Below, in pieces: positions 34,878 to 46,000 of a stretch of 64,000 nucleotides of DNA. Numbering within the stretch: position 1 is the stretch's first letter; every line of letters starts with the position of its first letter. The notes under the pieces were generated by a model. The model was not told the origin of the DNA, did no database searches, and was given only the letters and a program-made list of their open reading frames with translations. This DNA is from Microglena sp. YARC (lineage: Eukaryota; Chlorophyta; Chlorophyceae; Chlamydomonadales; Chlamydomonadaceae): positions 114,504,875 to 114,568,874 of the forward strand of contig CM039462.1 in the NCBI GenBank assembly GCA_022414725.1. Reading direction: 5' to 3'. The translations under genes and the position numbers were made by a program.

Positions 34878-37057
34878 CTACTTCTGCATAGCAAACCCAT
34901 CAATTTGAGCCTGCAAGGAAGACAATTGCTTTGGAGTAAGGTGACCTGGAAGGGCCAGGTTAGCAGGCAACGGTGAAGGAAGCGTCGGTTCTGCACGACC
35001 AGGGACCCTTCGCAGGGCAGGGAACTTCGTCCAGCAACGGTCCTCCGAGTGACCATCCTTGTGGGGGCAAGGTCCCCAGGTGCATTCCAGGCGCCTCTTG
35101 GTCGACCCAGAACCACCACCAGTCTTCTGCCGCCGCTGAAATGCAGCATTAGCAGGAAACTGAGGAGCGGTCCGGGACCAACCAGGATGCCTGGAATCCG
35201 ACTGAGGGAGCGCTATGTTAAGAATATCTAGCTGCCTATATTCCTCTAGACAGGACCAGTACTCAACAGGTTGCTGGTTGTATATCAGGATACCATACTT
35301 AATCCGCAGCGTTTCGAACCGGGGCAGACTCGCACCTTGAACTATAATGCCCATGGCGTGACGCTGAGTCTGCGGAAACCCAGCACTGCGCAGGTCAGTG
35401 CACATACCGCGAACCCGACGAAAGAAAGCGTCAACCTGCTCATGAGTGCCCATGACCGAAGCATGATACTCCTTCAGCAAGAGAGGGACACGCGAGGCAA
35501 GGCATCGGACTGCTGCCTCCGGATATGCAAAAAGATATCCCGAGGTGAAGCAAAGTCCCTATACACCTTGACTAGGGCATCCGTCATGTTGGCAAGCATC
35601 ATGGATAAGATCATGAACTCTTGGCGGGGTAGGGTAAGCGCACTGAAACCCAACAGTGCAGGATCGACACTAGACTCACCATGAGAGGCCGAAGTTCTAG
35701 CAGCAGGAGGAGCACACCGAGGAGCTAAAGACTCACGAATCGCCAGAAAATACTCAGCAGCAAGACCAGCGTCATAAGCGCGCTGGTCATCTAAGTTCCT
35801 GATGAGATCTAGGGAACGCGCAACACGCACAATGAGCTCGAAATCAGGACGAACAGGACAGAAAGGGAGTGGCACCTTAACAAACTGGTAACCTCGCAGG
35901 TCACTGTTCCTACGCCCAACCCCTCCAGAGGTCACACCATTAGCAGGAGGGTAGTTAATCCCTGGCATAACAGGTCCCAGAAAAGCCCGACACTCTAGAC
36001 CTAGCTCAGAATAAGCCATCACACGCCTAGGCCTAGGGCGACCCTTGCTATCAACCATAGCCTGAGTGGCAGTCATATCCAGCCTACCGTACAGAGTGCG
36101 GTCCAAGGATTCCCCAACATGTTGAGCTTGGCGGATAAGACGGCAGTCCTGCAGGGATAGACGCAGAGGATGTCCGCCATCGAGCAGATGCTCCCAGGAG
36201 TCGCATGACAGCGAAGGAGGCACATATGGCGGAGGGCCAGGAGCAGGGGGCTGCTCCACAGGCGGAGGCGGGGGTGGAGGGGGCTCCTGCGAAGGGCCAG
36301 CAAAGGATGCGCGGCCAGCAGCAGCAGCAGAAGCCTCTCGAGCACGAGTATTGTAGCCAGACAGACCTCGGTCCGGAGGCAAGGTGAAAGACGCAGACTT
36401 CTGCATCAAAGACGGCCTGGCCACCTCCGGGTGGACAGGTGGAAGGGGCGCAAGCAGAGGCGCAGAGACTGGATCAGGCTTAAACTCCGGGGAAGGCGCA
36501 AGAGCAGGTGCCGACAGAGGCTCATACACAGGAGAGACGGTATAATTGAACACTCGATTAGCAGTGGAAGGAGTGACTCCACCGAAGTCACCACTCATAG
36601 CGCTCTGCAGATCTTCATCACCATCATCAGAGTCATCAGCATAGCCATCTGCACGGCGATGACGAGCAAGTTCTTGATAGTCGTAGTCAAAACGGGCATC
36701 AGGAGGTGGAGGCGCCCTTGCGTACTGGATAATCTGAGTGGAAGCACAGCAGAGTCGCATCAGAACGTCCTCAATCTCAGGAGAGAGACGTCGGACAGTA
36801 GCAGAAGGAGCCGTAAAGGTGGAGGATTGATTGGGGGGGGTTACTTCCACGATGGCGGAAGGACTCTCATGACCGCTAGCAGAGGCAGCTGGTGCACAGA
36901 CGTCTAGCCAATCATCAAGAGGACCCGGGTCCTCCTTAGGAAGGACACGGTCGCAGCCATTGCTGATAATGACACTGCGCATCCCGCGCGTCCAAGATTC
37001 TCCATTCTTGTCGTGGAGTTTCTCAAAATTAGCGGGAGGCCCTCGCGGAAGTTGCAT
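34878..37057 (-). pseudogene. gag: Copia C gag, one frameshift
   Basis: 527 codons from 37,057, then a frameshift near 35,495 (after QQSDAL), then 200 codons to TAG at 34,878. Otherwise near-identical to the 726-residue gag of A, including the CTWGPCPHKDGH zinc knuckle. The TAG context matches A (TAG CAG GTA). Confidence 0.88.
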
Positions 37058-37094
37058 CGCAAAGCAGTGGTAGTAAATGAGGGACCGTATAACC

Positions 37095-37395
37095 TATCAG
37101 CTTGGATAACACTCCGGAGAGTGGACTTAGTGTGTGCAGCACGCCAATCTATAAATGCGGAGACGAGAATAAATATTACAAAAGATAGTGGAACCATAAA
37201 GGGACACCAGCGGAGGAAAGGGGGCGGTAGCCTGGAACCTGATCAGGGTACAGGTTAGACAGCGCGTGTCAGAAGAACCGATGACGCAGTCAACAGTAAG
37301 CTGACATAGTACTGTCAGGACCGATAGTTCTAAGGAAGTACATAAGTAGTCACCAAGTCATAAAACGCGTGAGAGCACCGCAATTCATGCTGACA
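37095..37395 (-). repeat. Copia C 5' LTR
   Basis: 301 bp, partner of 30,549-30,850. Confidence 0.9.
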
Positions 37396-37400
37396 TACCC

Positions 37401-37553
37401 TGATCAGGTTCCAGGCTACCGCCCCCCCTTTCCTCCGCTGGTGTCCCTTTATGGTTCCACTATCTTTTGTAATATTTATTCTCGTCTCCGCATTTATAGA
37501 TTGGCGTGCTGCACACACTAAGTCCACTCTCCGGAGTGTTATCCAAGCTGATA
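37401..37553 (+). repeat. Copia A 3' LTR, second part
   Basis: Continues the A LTR from the duplicated TACCC (37,396-37,400) to GCTGATA, followed by TATCG, the target duplication of A in the Gypsy pol. Confidence 0.9.
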
Positions 37554-37558
37554 TATCG

Positions 37559-40495
37559 TAAATTGAACAAGGTCACGGTACCAAATCGCTATCCCCTCCC
37601 ACGAATTGACGATCTGTTTGACTCAGTTCGAGGAGCTAGTGTGTTCTCAAATCTGGATTTACGTAATGCATACCACAACATACGGTTACATGATTCAGAC
37701 GTCCCGAAAACTGCGTTCATAACCCCGATGGGACTCTATGAATTCAAGGTTCTCCCTTTTGGGCTAGCAATGCACCCTCGGCCTTTACAAAAGTCATGAA
37801 CACCGTGTTCAGAGATTTAATTGGCAAATTCGTCGTCATTTACTTGGATGATATTCTCATCTACAGCAGTAATGATGAAGAACACGAACAACACATTCGA
37901 ATTGTGTTACAACGTCTTGAAGATAACCACCTCTTTCTTAAACGAGAAAAGTTTTTCTTCTATAGACCGGAAGTCAAATACCTAGGGCATGTGCTCTCCG
38001 GTGAAGGCGTCCGAGTCAACGAAACGAAGGTGAAAGCAGTTGCAGATTGGCCCACACCTACCTCCTCGAAGGAAGTTCAGCAGTTCCTAGGACTCTCTAA
38101 CTTTTTCAGAAAGTTTATCCAAGGGTACTCGACGCTCGCAGCCCCTCTAATCCAGATTTCGAATCTAACAGACAGGCCAGCACCGATTTCACTGAAATTG
38201 AAACCGCCAGGACTGACAAAATCACCGACGGTGACACCAAGTCCGAAACCACTCGGAAAACGACAGGCAGGGCTCAAGGGACCTGCATTTCAAAATGTTT
38301 GGACCCAAGCCTGCCAGGAGGCATTCCTCGGCATCAAAGAAAGTCTTACGAAGGCTCCTTTGCTTGCACACCCTGACCCAGCGAAGGACTATCGGGCGGT
38401 AACCGATGCTTCTGTCGTTGGTACAGGGGGCGTTCTCATGCAAGATGGGCGACCCATCCCGTACCACTCTCACAAATTCTCAAGCGCTGAACGAAACTAC
38501 TCCACGGGCGAGCAAGAATTACTCGCAGTGTACTTGGCCTTGAAAGAATGGCGATGCTACCTCGAAGGTTGCACTGGCAAGTTCGAACTTGACACCGACC
38601 ACGAACCCCTCGTCTACCTTGCAAATCAGCCCATGCTGAGCAGAAAGCAGGCACGATATCTTGAGTTTTTCTCGCGCTTCACGAACATGAAGTGGGCTCA
38701 TATCGCGGGCCGTACTAACGTAGCTGACCCTCTGAGTAGGAATCCAGCCTTCTCAGAGGCTACGGCTTTGTTCATTCAGAGGCTGTCCGCAAACGACCCA
38801 CTCCACATGCGCAAAATAGCCCCAGATATTCTGCATGGTTACACGGAAGACTTGTGGTTCGATAATCCGCACAATACCAAGTACCTCTCCAAACGGGCAG
38901 ATGGTTTCTGGGTTGGCACCGGCAAATCCATACGAGCAGCATCTGAGTCGCAGATCGTTGTACCAAATGGTAATTCGCTCAAAGCTCGGATTTTGTTTGC
39001 TTTCCACGATACCCAACGAAGTGGATATGGAGGCATCGACCGAACTTTTCGATCTGTTGCACGCTACTATTGGTGGCCTGCCATGCGACTCGATGTCGTT
39101 GATTACGTACGCCACTGTGATTCTTGCCAACGGGTAAAAATTTCACATCAGAACCCGCAGGGTAACCTTCAACCCCTTTCGATTCCGACCGCCCCCTTCG
39201 ATTCACTGTCCATGGACTTCATCGTTGGGCTACCGAAATCGAATGGTTTTGATCAGATCTACGTGATCGTTGATCGCCTTACGAAGATGGTCAAACTTAT
39301 CCCATGCAAAACGACAGACGATGCTGAAAAGATTGCTACCCTGTTCCACGAGCGCGTGCTCAGCGAACAAGGCCATCCGCTTTCCATCATCTCTGATCGC
39401 GATGTTAAGTTCACGAGTAAATTTTGGCAAACACTCTTAACTCTGTGCGCTATCCGACCTGGAATGTTGACTGCATTTCACCCACAAACAGATGGTCAAA
39501 CAGAACGTATGAACAGTGTTCTCGAAGACACTCTTCGCCATTTTTCCTCTGCGAATCAGAAAAATTGGGCCAGTCTTTTGCCGAATGCACAATTCGCCAT
39601 CAACAACTCGTACAACAGAAGCATTCGAGATTTTCCATTTCGGTTGCTGTACGGTAGATACCCTCGAGTGGCACTACAACCATCAGATGATGTCATCGCT
39701 ACGGCACATCAACCAGCCCTGTCCTGGGTCGAGCATATGAATAATGCATATGACACGGCCAAGGCAGCGCTTAAATCCGCGAAGGATCGTCAAAAAACGT
39801 ATGCAGACTTGCACCGTCGACCGGTGAAGTATACTCACGGTCAGGAAGTTTTGTTGAACTCGAAGAAAATCAAATACTGGCCTGGTATGACTCGGAAGCT
39901 CATGCCCAGATTCGTTGGTCCCTACAAAATCTCTCACACTATCCAAAAGAGGGGGGAGACCATTGCAGTGACTCTATCCCTCCCCGAAGGATGGAAGATT
40001 CATCCAACGTTTCACGTATCTCTTGTCAAAGAATACCTATCCGACGGGACTGGGTTTATTAGACCAAATCCGGAATTGTTACGCACATGCGGTGAACCTA
40101 TCTACGAGATTAGCAACGTTGTTGATCACAAGATACAGTCTGGTACGGTGGATTACTATGTACAATGGTTACACTCAGACCATGTTCACTCTTGGGAACT
40201 CGAAGAAGAGTTGTTACCTATGTGCTCTGAACAAATCGATTTGTATTGGAGACAACACCCTTCTCGGGTACGACCCGTGATAGGTGCCAACGACCCGAAA
40301 CCTAAAACGGTTAAAAAACCTACTCACAGGGATTATGCGACTGTAACCCCTGATGAGTTTCTCATTCGAAAGAGTACTAGACTTCAGGAGAAGGCTAGGG
40401 CTAGAGAAGGGGTAATTGTGGTGGATAACGACCCTCCCACTGAGTTGCCACGCGGTGGTGACGACTTTCCGACAGATGACGAACGACTTCTGTAG
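37559..40495 (+). CDS. pol: Gypsy pol, C-terminal part (RT, RNase H, integrase, chromodomain)
   Basis: Continues the RT interrupted at 16,933: [25 protein letters not shown], then a missing base near 37,770 that shifts the frame; the second frame is one ORF of 899 codons from 37,796. In it: RT active site YLDD (residues 16-19), RNase H from VTDAS (about 201), integrase zinc finger ending HCDSCQRVK (about 400-448), integrase catalytic D, D and E near 473, 533 and 570, and a chromodomain at about 764-820 ([30 protein letters not shown]) thought to guide integration to chromatin marks. The ORF ends inside the 3' LTR at TAG 40,493-40,495. Confidence 0.9.
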
Positions 40496-40711
40496 GCAGT
40501 TGAAACCGAGCGAATTGACCCACTGATCAGTGTCTGATCAGCTACTCGGGAATACCTAAAACGAGGGTTCCATTAGGGTCTAGACGCGCTGGAAGCGGGA
40601 AGGGAGTCTTAAGCCGTGCTTCTGACTCTTAGGGCCGTCTAAACTCCTGAGATCATTTCTTAGGCTTCCAGTTACAAGACACTCCGTGTTACAAGGTATT
40701 CATATACCACA
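40417..40711 (+). repeat. Gypsy 3' LTR
   Basis: 295 bp matching 13,760-14,054. Its first 79 bases also encode the last residues of pol. It is followed by target duplication CAAAT. Confidence 0.92.
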
Positions 40712-40829
40712 CAAATTGTCCCACCTTCCGAGCTACGCCTCCACCGAAATCAGCTACCTTCCTAACCACATTCCCGAAAGTGCCCACAGCCTTACCAACG
40801 CCAGATTTGAGAGTATTAAAGAATCCCAT
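40712..40829 (-). pseudogene. 5' part of the 99-aa viral protein
   Basis: ATG at 40,827-40,829 begins the Gly/Val-rich N-terminus (MGFFNTLKSGVGKAVG...) and reads to the Gypsy insertion site; the rest is at 13,573-13,759. The start lies 18 bp downstream of the penton stop, within the leftward block, and is preceded by an AT-rich stretch. No signal peptide or transmembrane segment is clear, though the repeated small and hydrophobic residues could form an amphipathic helix. Confidence 0.7.
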
Positions 40830-40846
40830 TAATATACTCTTTGATA

Positions 40847-41674
40847 TTATTTGATGGAAAGTAAAAGCAATTTCTGGTCTATGGATTTCAAAATTGATAA
40901 AATAGAATTCATAGGATCAGTATCAGATTCATAATCTATTCTGAGAGTGATGCTCCAGTCGTAGGGAAAAGGCCCTATAGAGTCTTTATGTTCATCTTTA
41001 ATGCTCAAACTCAATTCTGACACATGTGAGGCGCTTGTACAGAAAGAAAAGTCGTCTGCTGTATTCTGATAAATGATGTTGGCAAAACTTTCAACATTAA
41101 CTGGTAGGCGGATCAATACATCACTCTCTTGCATATTGTTTTGACGAAAATTGTTGACAGCACTGTTAGTTACCTTGGGTAAATTGTGATGGATTGTCAG
41201 GAAACTTTCAAGATTTAAACGCAATGGAAAGGAGCTAACAATGGGAGCACCACCAGGTGTTTCGTGAGGCAGAAACCCAAACAAAAAACTACTTTTATCT
41301 TTGAATTCGAATGAATACCCTGGCCCAGGAGGGTTGAATATAAAAAGCCCGTTTGTTTCATTATGGGTTAGTGTCCATCCCGTAAGCAACACACCCAATT
41401 CTTTCAGCCAAGAATCAAGGGTATAGTTCCCAATTGGAATTCTGACTGATGTCTTGGTACCATTGTTGTTAACAATAAAGTCATTGTTACTTGCTCTGAT
41501 CGAATGAAAACACCTGTTGATGATGACATCTGCAACTGTGACTTTCGTCCTCCCTCCATAGGGATTTTGCAGGACTCCTGCAGGCAATGATGTTGTGAAA
41601 TTGTCAGGCGTTCCACTTGTTCGAAACGTGCTTGATATGTACAACAATTGTGTTTTCAAGACAGGTGGAGACAT
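40847..41674 (-). CDS. penton-like minor capsid protein
   Basis: An intact 275-residue ORF. The N-terminal pattern LLYISSTFRTSGTPDNFTTSL, followed by an NNNGTKTSVRIPIGNYTLDS stretch (about residues 67-86) and a later FLFGF, is the layout I associate with single-jelly-roll penton proteins of Polintons, adintoviruses and virophages, which close the capsid vertices. Length fits that group. The neighbours (ATPase upstream, small Gly-rich gene downstream) are those expected in a Polinton morphogenesis module. The family assignment is from pattern memory, without a structural search. Confidence 0.65.
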   Translation of the reverse strand: MSPPVLKTQLLYISSTFRTSGTPDNFTTSLPAGVLQNPYGGRTKVTVADVIINRCFHSIRASNNDFIVNNNGTKTSVRIPIGNYTLDSWLKELGVLLTGWTLTHNETNGLFIFNPPGPGYSFEFKDKSSFLFGFLPHETPGGAPIVSSFPLRLNLESFLTIHHNLPKVTNSAVNNFRQNNMQESDVLIRLPVNVESFANIIYQNTADDFSFCTSASHVSELSLSIKDEHKDSIGPFPYDWSITLRIDYESDTDPMNSILSILKSIDQKLLLLSIK

Positions 41675-41692
41675 TTTATAATATGGGATATA

Positions 41693-41938
41693 TTATACTG
41701 TAACATTTTGTATTGTAACCAAGCAATCTAAAACCTCAGTACCAGAAACAGGTTTAATTTTATTCAGCAAGTCTTTCCTGATAGCTTTCTTGTCCCTATA
41801 CAACAATGGTTTATTGATATGTACAGAAATAGCTACATCTACCAAGTATTCAGGTAGACCAGGAGACATGTCTAAAATTGCAGCTCTGAAGTTTTTGTAT
41901 TCATTCGTTTGCTTGTATTCTTGTGTCAAAGAGGCCAT
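41693..41938 (-). CDS. 81-aa hypothetical viral protein
   Basis: Intact short ORF between the ATPase and penton genes, 33 bp and 18 bp away from them, in the same direction. It starts MASLTQEYKQTNEYKNF and has a mixed helical composition with no membrane segment. I recognise no family. The tight spacing argues it is a real gene of the leftward block. Confidence 0.6.
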   Translation of the reverse strand: MASLTQEYKQTNEYKNFRAAILDMSPGLPEYLVDVAISVHINKPLLYRDKKAIRKDLLNKIKPVSGTEVLDCLVTIQNVTV

Positions 41939-41971
41939 TCTTTAACAATCAGTTAGAAAAAATAAAATGTC

Positions 41972-42723
41972 TTATTGCAGGTTCAGAACAATATCAAAGT
42001 TTTTCTTGAACCTATTTAGTTTGTCTCCTGTGAAATCTATAACAAGAGAGTCATGCTCATCCTGTGTTGCATGTATATACAGCCTCTCAAACTTCTTCAA
42101 GGTGAGAGTAGAGCTGACTTCATCATGAAGATCTACCAATATTTTGGTTGATGCAAACTTGAATAAAACGAACATTGAAGTATTAGTTCTGATGCTCTTG
42201 GGTATAGCTTTCAAATTCTGTGAGCAAATCATGATGTTTATACCCAAATGCCTGTTCTTCAAAACCAAGTTTGTCAATGCTGATTTACCCACACTTTTGA
42301 ATGCACTACTACCCACCAGATCATCCAATACAAAATAATTTATTGCACCGTTTGGGTATCTACAAGTAGGCTTTTGGTATGCAGTTCTCTCAAGAAAATC
42401 TACCTCATCAAATGTCAATGCATCTATTTTTCCATTGAAAAACTTTGACCAAACTTGCAAATATTTCTTGTATTCTGCAGTGTTTTGTTTTTCTTGTTTG
42501 ATGTCTTCTATAACTTCTAAAAGCTTGGAGTCACTGTAATCATTTACAATATCAGAAGGATCAATCTTCAGACAATTAAATACTGGATTTGCATCATGCG
42601 TGGGGCTAAAAACAATAACTCTCATAGCTTGGTTTTTATCAAAACCCGCAAGCTCATATTATTTCAATAATTGGCAAACAGAATATGTTTTACCAGTCCC
42701 TCGGCTCCCAATGAAAAGGGCTA
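41972..42723 (-). pseudogene. packaging ATPase, C-terminal main part (interrupted)
   Basis: FtsK/HerA-superfamily genome-packaging ATPase. Walker A (GSRGTGKT) lies directly beside the insertion point of element D, at 42,680-42,705. Walker B is FVLDDLVGS, followed by the family-typical LGINIMICSQNLKAIPKSIR sensor segment. Such ATPases pump viral DNA into the capsid and are a hallmark of PLVs, Polintons and virophages. An in-frame TAA (42,659-42,661) lies 14 codons after the Walker Lys. The N-terminal part is at 46,993-47,106. Joined through one GGCTA, the gene has 287 codons counting both stops. The gene is broken by the 4.3-kb insertion and the stop. Confidence 0.8.
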
Positions 42724-43021
42724 TATCAGCTTGGATAACACTCCGGAGAGTGGACTTTGTGTGTGCAGCACGCCAATCTATAAATGCGGAGACGAGAATT
42801 AGTTACAAGCACAGGAGACCCATTAAGGGGCACCAGTGGAGGAAAGGGGGCGGTAGCCTGGAACCTGATCAGGGTACAGGCTAGACAGCGCGTGTCAGAA
42901 GAACCGATGACGCAGTCAACAGGAAGCTGACATAGTACTGTCAGGACCGATAGTTCTAAGGGAGTACACAAGGAGTCACCAAGACATAAAACAAGCGAGA
43001 GCACCGCTATTCATGTTGATA
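42724..43021 (-). repeat. element D 3' LTR
   Basis: 298 bp, TATCAGC at the left edge and GTTGATA at the right, so its inner edge differs from the outer LTR start by one base. Confidence 0.88.
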
Positions 43022-46000
43022 CTCCACCTATGACGCAGGTGACATACAATACTAGTACTCCACCTATGGCACTGGGGACATAGAACCATAAACTGGTAGC
43101 AAACAAAAATTATTAAGGAACGGCGGAAAAACAGGAAACCAGAAGAAAGCCTTGTCTAAAATAAAAGGATGAGAAAGGATGAACCAAAAACCACTGTAGT
43201 ACTCCGAAAATGTAGCAGCAAAAAACTTGGGTCATACCGAGCTGAGCTGAGACCAAAATGGAAATGTAACCATCCATGGTAAGCGCAAAAATACCATTCA
43301 TCCAGAATAGTAGGCACCAAACCAGAAAATCACAGGGAGGCCAAACAGAAATCAATCCTAATACCAAAGGAAGGGGAACAACGGTGACTGAAAGAACCGA
43401 GAACTTAACCTAAAGAGAAGACTGAAAAAATCGTATATCAAAGTTGGGGAACAACGGTATAGAAAACCCGATCCGGGAATAGGAACCTAACGCCAATCAA
43501 TGATAACCAAAGAGACGGATTGAAATATCGTGTGAGCGCAGCACACGAGAGAATCAAAGCCTAAAGGACGCAGACAAGAGGACACTAAAGACTACGATGG
43601 AAAAAAAAGTCGATGGAAAAATCCACTACCTTAAAAACTATTCTTAGCATAGAATTCATGACTAGGTTGGGATGAAAAAAACCATGATGAACTGGTTTCT
43701 CACTCAAAGATGGAAGTAAGAAGATTTATGAAAGTTAATTATCATAAATCCCCAGCTACGGCACTAACGAAAAACATTCTAAGAGGTGGGTATCGCACCG
43801 CAAAGAACTCATGCACTCAAGACACACCAAGCGCCTAACCACAAGCAAACCAAACCTGCAGTAACTGAAAAAATCCAAAGGATGCGAAGTTAAAATTTTC
43901 AAGAAACTTGTAACCAACAAAGGAAACACAGTTCAATGAACAATAGAAGGGTAGATGTACAACCATAGTACATAAAACCTATTGTCCACCTGAAAAATAG
44001 GAAACGCAGAAAAAAGGACTTCAAAGAATTTACTGCAAAGGAAGGAATGAAAGGGCGCTTGAAATACACTCGGAAGAACAAGAAAGAGGTGAGCGGCGGT
44101 ACATCTGCAAGTACAACTGCAAGGACATCTGCAAGTACAACTGCAAGATGACCCAGCCACCAAATTACAGTAAAATCCAAAGGGAAATAACTACTACACT
44201 CCACAAAAATTTCCAATCACATGAGGGGCTGGTGATCTAAAAACAGTGTGGAGTAAAAAGAAATAGCTAATCTATGATGAGCTCCACCGAACGAACCATC
44301 TGCCTATGGAACTAAGAGTCAGAAACCATCAAGACGCTATAACGGTGGTCTGAATTAAGTACCACCTTCCATCAAAACCAAGAAAGACAGCTGAAAGGAA
44401 GCTGCCTAAACAAAGCGTCGTAACGCTCCACCAATCTAGACTACCCTATAAGTCAGTCTAGGAGGTGCTGAGGAATAGGCACTCACACATAGGGCCATGT
44501 TAACCTACGTATGAGAACCAGCAGCACCTAAAACAATGAATCCTGGGTTGACTGTAACACCCCAGCCATACGCAGTATCAAGCTAGACCAGTGTTCAAGA
44601 TCATCACTTACCCATTCGGCAACGGCTACATCATCACATGGGCTTGACCCGAGTAATCCACCAGGGACGACAGGAGGCGTCGGAATTATCGACACCCGCG
44701 AGCCATCAGAGGTGGTCGGAGGTTGGCGACTATTAGTCAATGGACCTGATCCAGGTACCACTATGATCGAAGGCTGTCTAAATCCTAAAGCTTCACCGCT
44801 AAAACGTGGCACAGAGGAGGGCCTGGCGACCCCCTGAGATTCGGCTAAGATTATAGTTGGATATCCAACTCCCCCCGCCCTAAAACTTCACACACAATAC
44901 AGCAAGATCAGGCCCTGGTCTAGAATGCAACAATGATACATCCCAGCCAGGCCAGCCAACAACAATTGGGGTTGTTAAAGGGCGTAGGGAATTACCGGTA
45001 ACACATAACATATCACCGTTTGGTGACAGGAGGGATGCAAGCGGGCACGGGGACCCATACTAAAGGAGAACCCAGGAAGACAGTTTAGAACTGAACTGGA
45101 GATAGAGAGTACATCACTACTCACTACTAACTGGCGCAACATTGGAAACCCAAATATAATAACCCTTACTCACCAGGGAATACCCAACCAGTCTACCAAA
45201 TAATGTCTTTTTAACTAGCTTGTTGCGTGACTGCCCAATACTAAGATTACATAGCAAGGGCAACCAAACAAACGCAACAACGACACATCAGGTGCAACCC
45301 CAAAGAAAAGCTCCGAAGGAGTCTTGTCTCCCTAGATGAACACGCGATTGCGAAGATAACACACTAGCACCATGCTGAGCAGTGTCATCATCAACAACTC
45401 ATGCATGCCCCAACTAATCGAGATCAACCATGCCTCTATACCACTTAACTAAAAATTCCTAAAGCCCTATCAGAACTCAAACACTTGAACCCAAACTCAC
45501 GTAGCTAAGGCATACACCTAAGGGGGGAACCAGGGGCACGGGAAGACAAAGTAGTAACCTCTGTCGAACCACGGAACGCACCCAGGGTCACAAGGAGCCT
45601 AAGAGAGAAAAATATCCACCAAGATATCATGCCAAAGATCCTCCACGGCCGCTGGACTAGGGCCAGGACGGCGTCCACTGCGGCCTGTAGCATGGGCGAA
45701 GTCCGGCGCTGCGAGACCTGGGATCACAGAAGGTGGGGAAGCGTTAGGTCGAAGTCGAGATTTGAGGTATGGGAAAAAGGAGACGAGAATGACAGTGCAG
45801 CAAGTCACACCTGGTGCAGAAAATCGCACCAAAGGCAGAAAATCGCAAATCGCAAGGGCAGAATTCGAACATTTATCGCTAGGATGCGAAGAGCAGAGCC
45901 GAGGCATGCAAAGGTCCTAATATCCCGCCGTCGATGATCAGTCAATCTCAAGTCCCCCCCTCTATAGCTCGACTCACCCGGTTGGGGGGTAGAGGGAGCA

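Larger units (their letters stand above)
30549..37395 (-). mobile_element. Copia C LTR retrotransposon, near-identical to A
   Basis: 6,847 bp in minus orientation inside the 3' LTR of A, with duplication TACCC (30,544-30,548 and 37,396-37,400). LTRs are 30,549-30,850 and 37,095-37,395. Proteins are almost identical to those of A, so both belong to one recently active family. Lesions are a gag frameshift near 35,495, TGG to TAA in the RT near 32,250, a TAC to TAA stop near 31,805 and a frameshift in RNase H near 31,575. Together A and C form a large imperfect inverted repeat. Confidence 0.92.
16934..37553 (+). mobile_element. Copia A LTR retrotransposon (carries B and C)
   Basis: Inserted into the Gypsy RT with target duplication TATCG (16,929-16,933 and 37,554-37,558). 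It starts TGTCAGC and ends GCTGATA rather than TG...CA. Domain order gag, protease, integrase, RT, RNase H is that of Copia/Pseudoviridae. It is interrupted by Copia B in the RT (22,545-29,459) and by Copia C in the 3' LTR (30,549-37,395). Subtracting these and their duplications leaves 6,848 bp. It has one-base insertions in RT near 21,788 and 22,116. Confidence 0.92.
13760..40711 (+). mobile_element. chromodomain Gypsy LTR retrotransposon (nested host)
   Basis: Two 295-bp LTRs start TGTGGTGG and end TACCACA, differing at one base by eye (GAT/GAC near the start). The target-site duplication is CAAAT (13,755-13,759 and 40,712-40,716). The internal order is gag, protease, RT, RNase H, integrase, chromodomain, i.e. 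a Gypsy/Metaviridae chromovirus. After removing the 20.6-kb Copia A insertion the element is 6,327 bp. LTR identity near 99.7% implies recent insertion. Apparent lesions are a frameshift in gag near 14,740 and a one-base deletion in RT near 37,770. Confidence 0.93.

Noticed and set aside
44528..44812. Independent gene inside element D
   Set aside because: It is the variable pol segment of the Copia family (shared words QPSIIVVPGSGPL) in decayed form.
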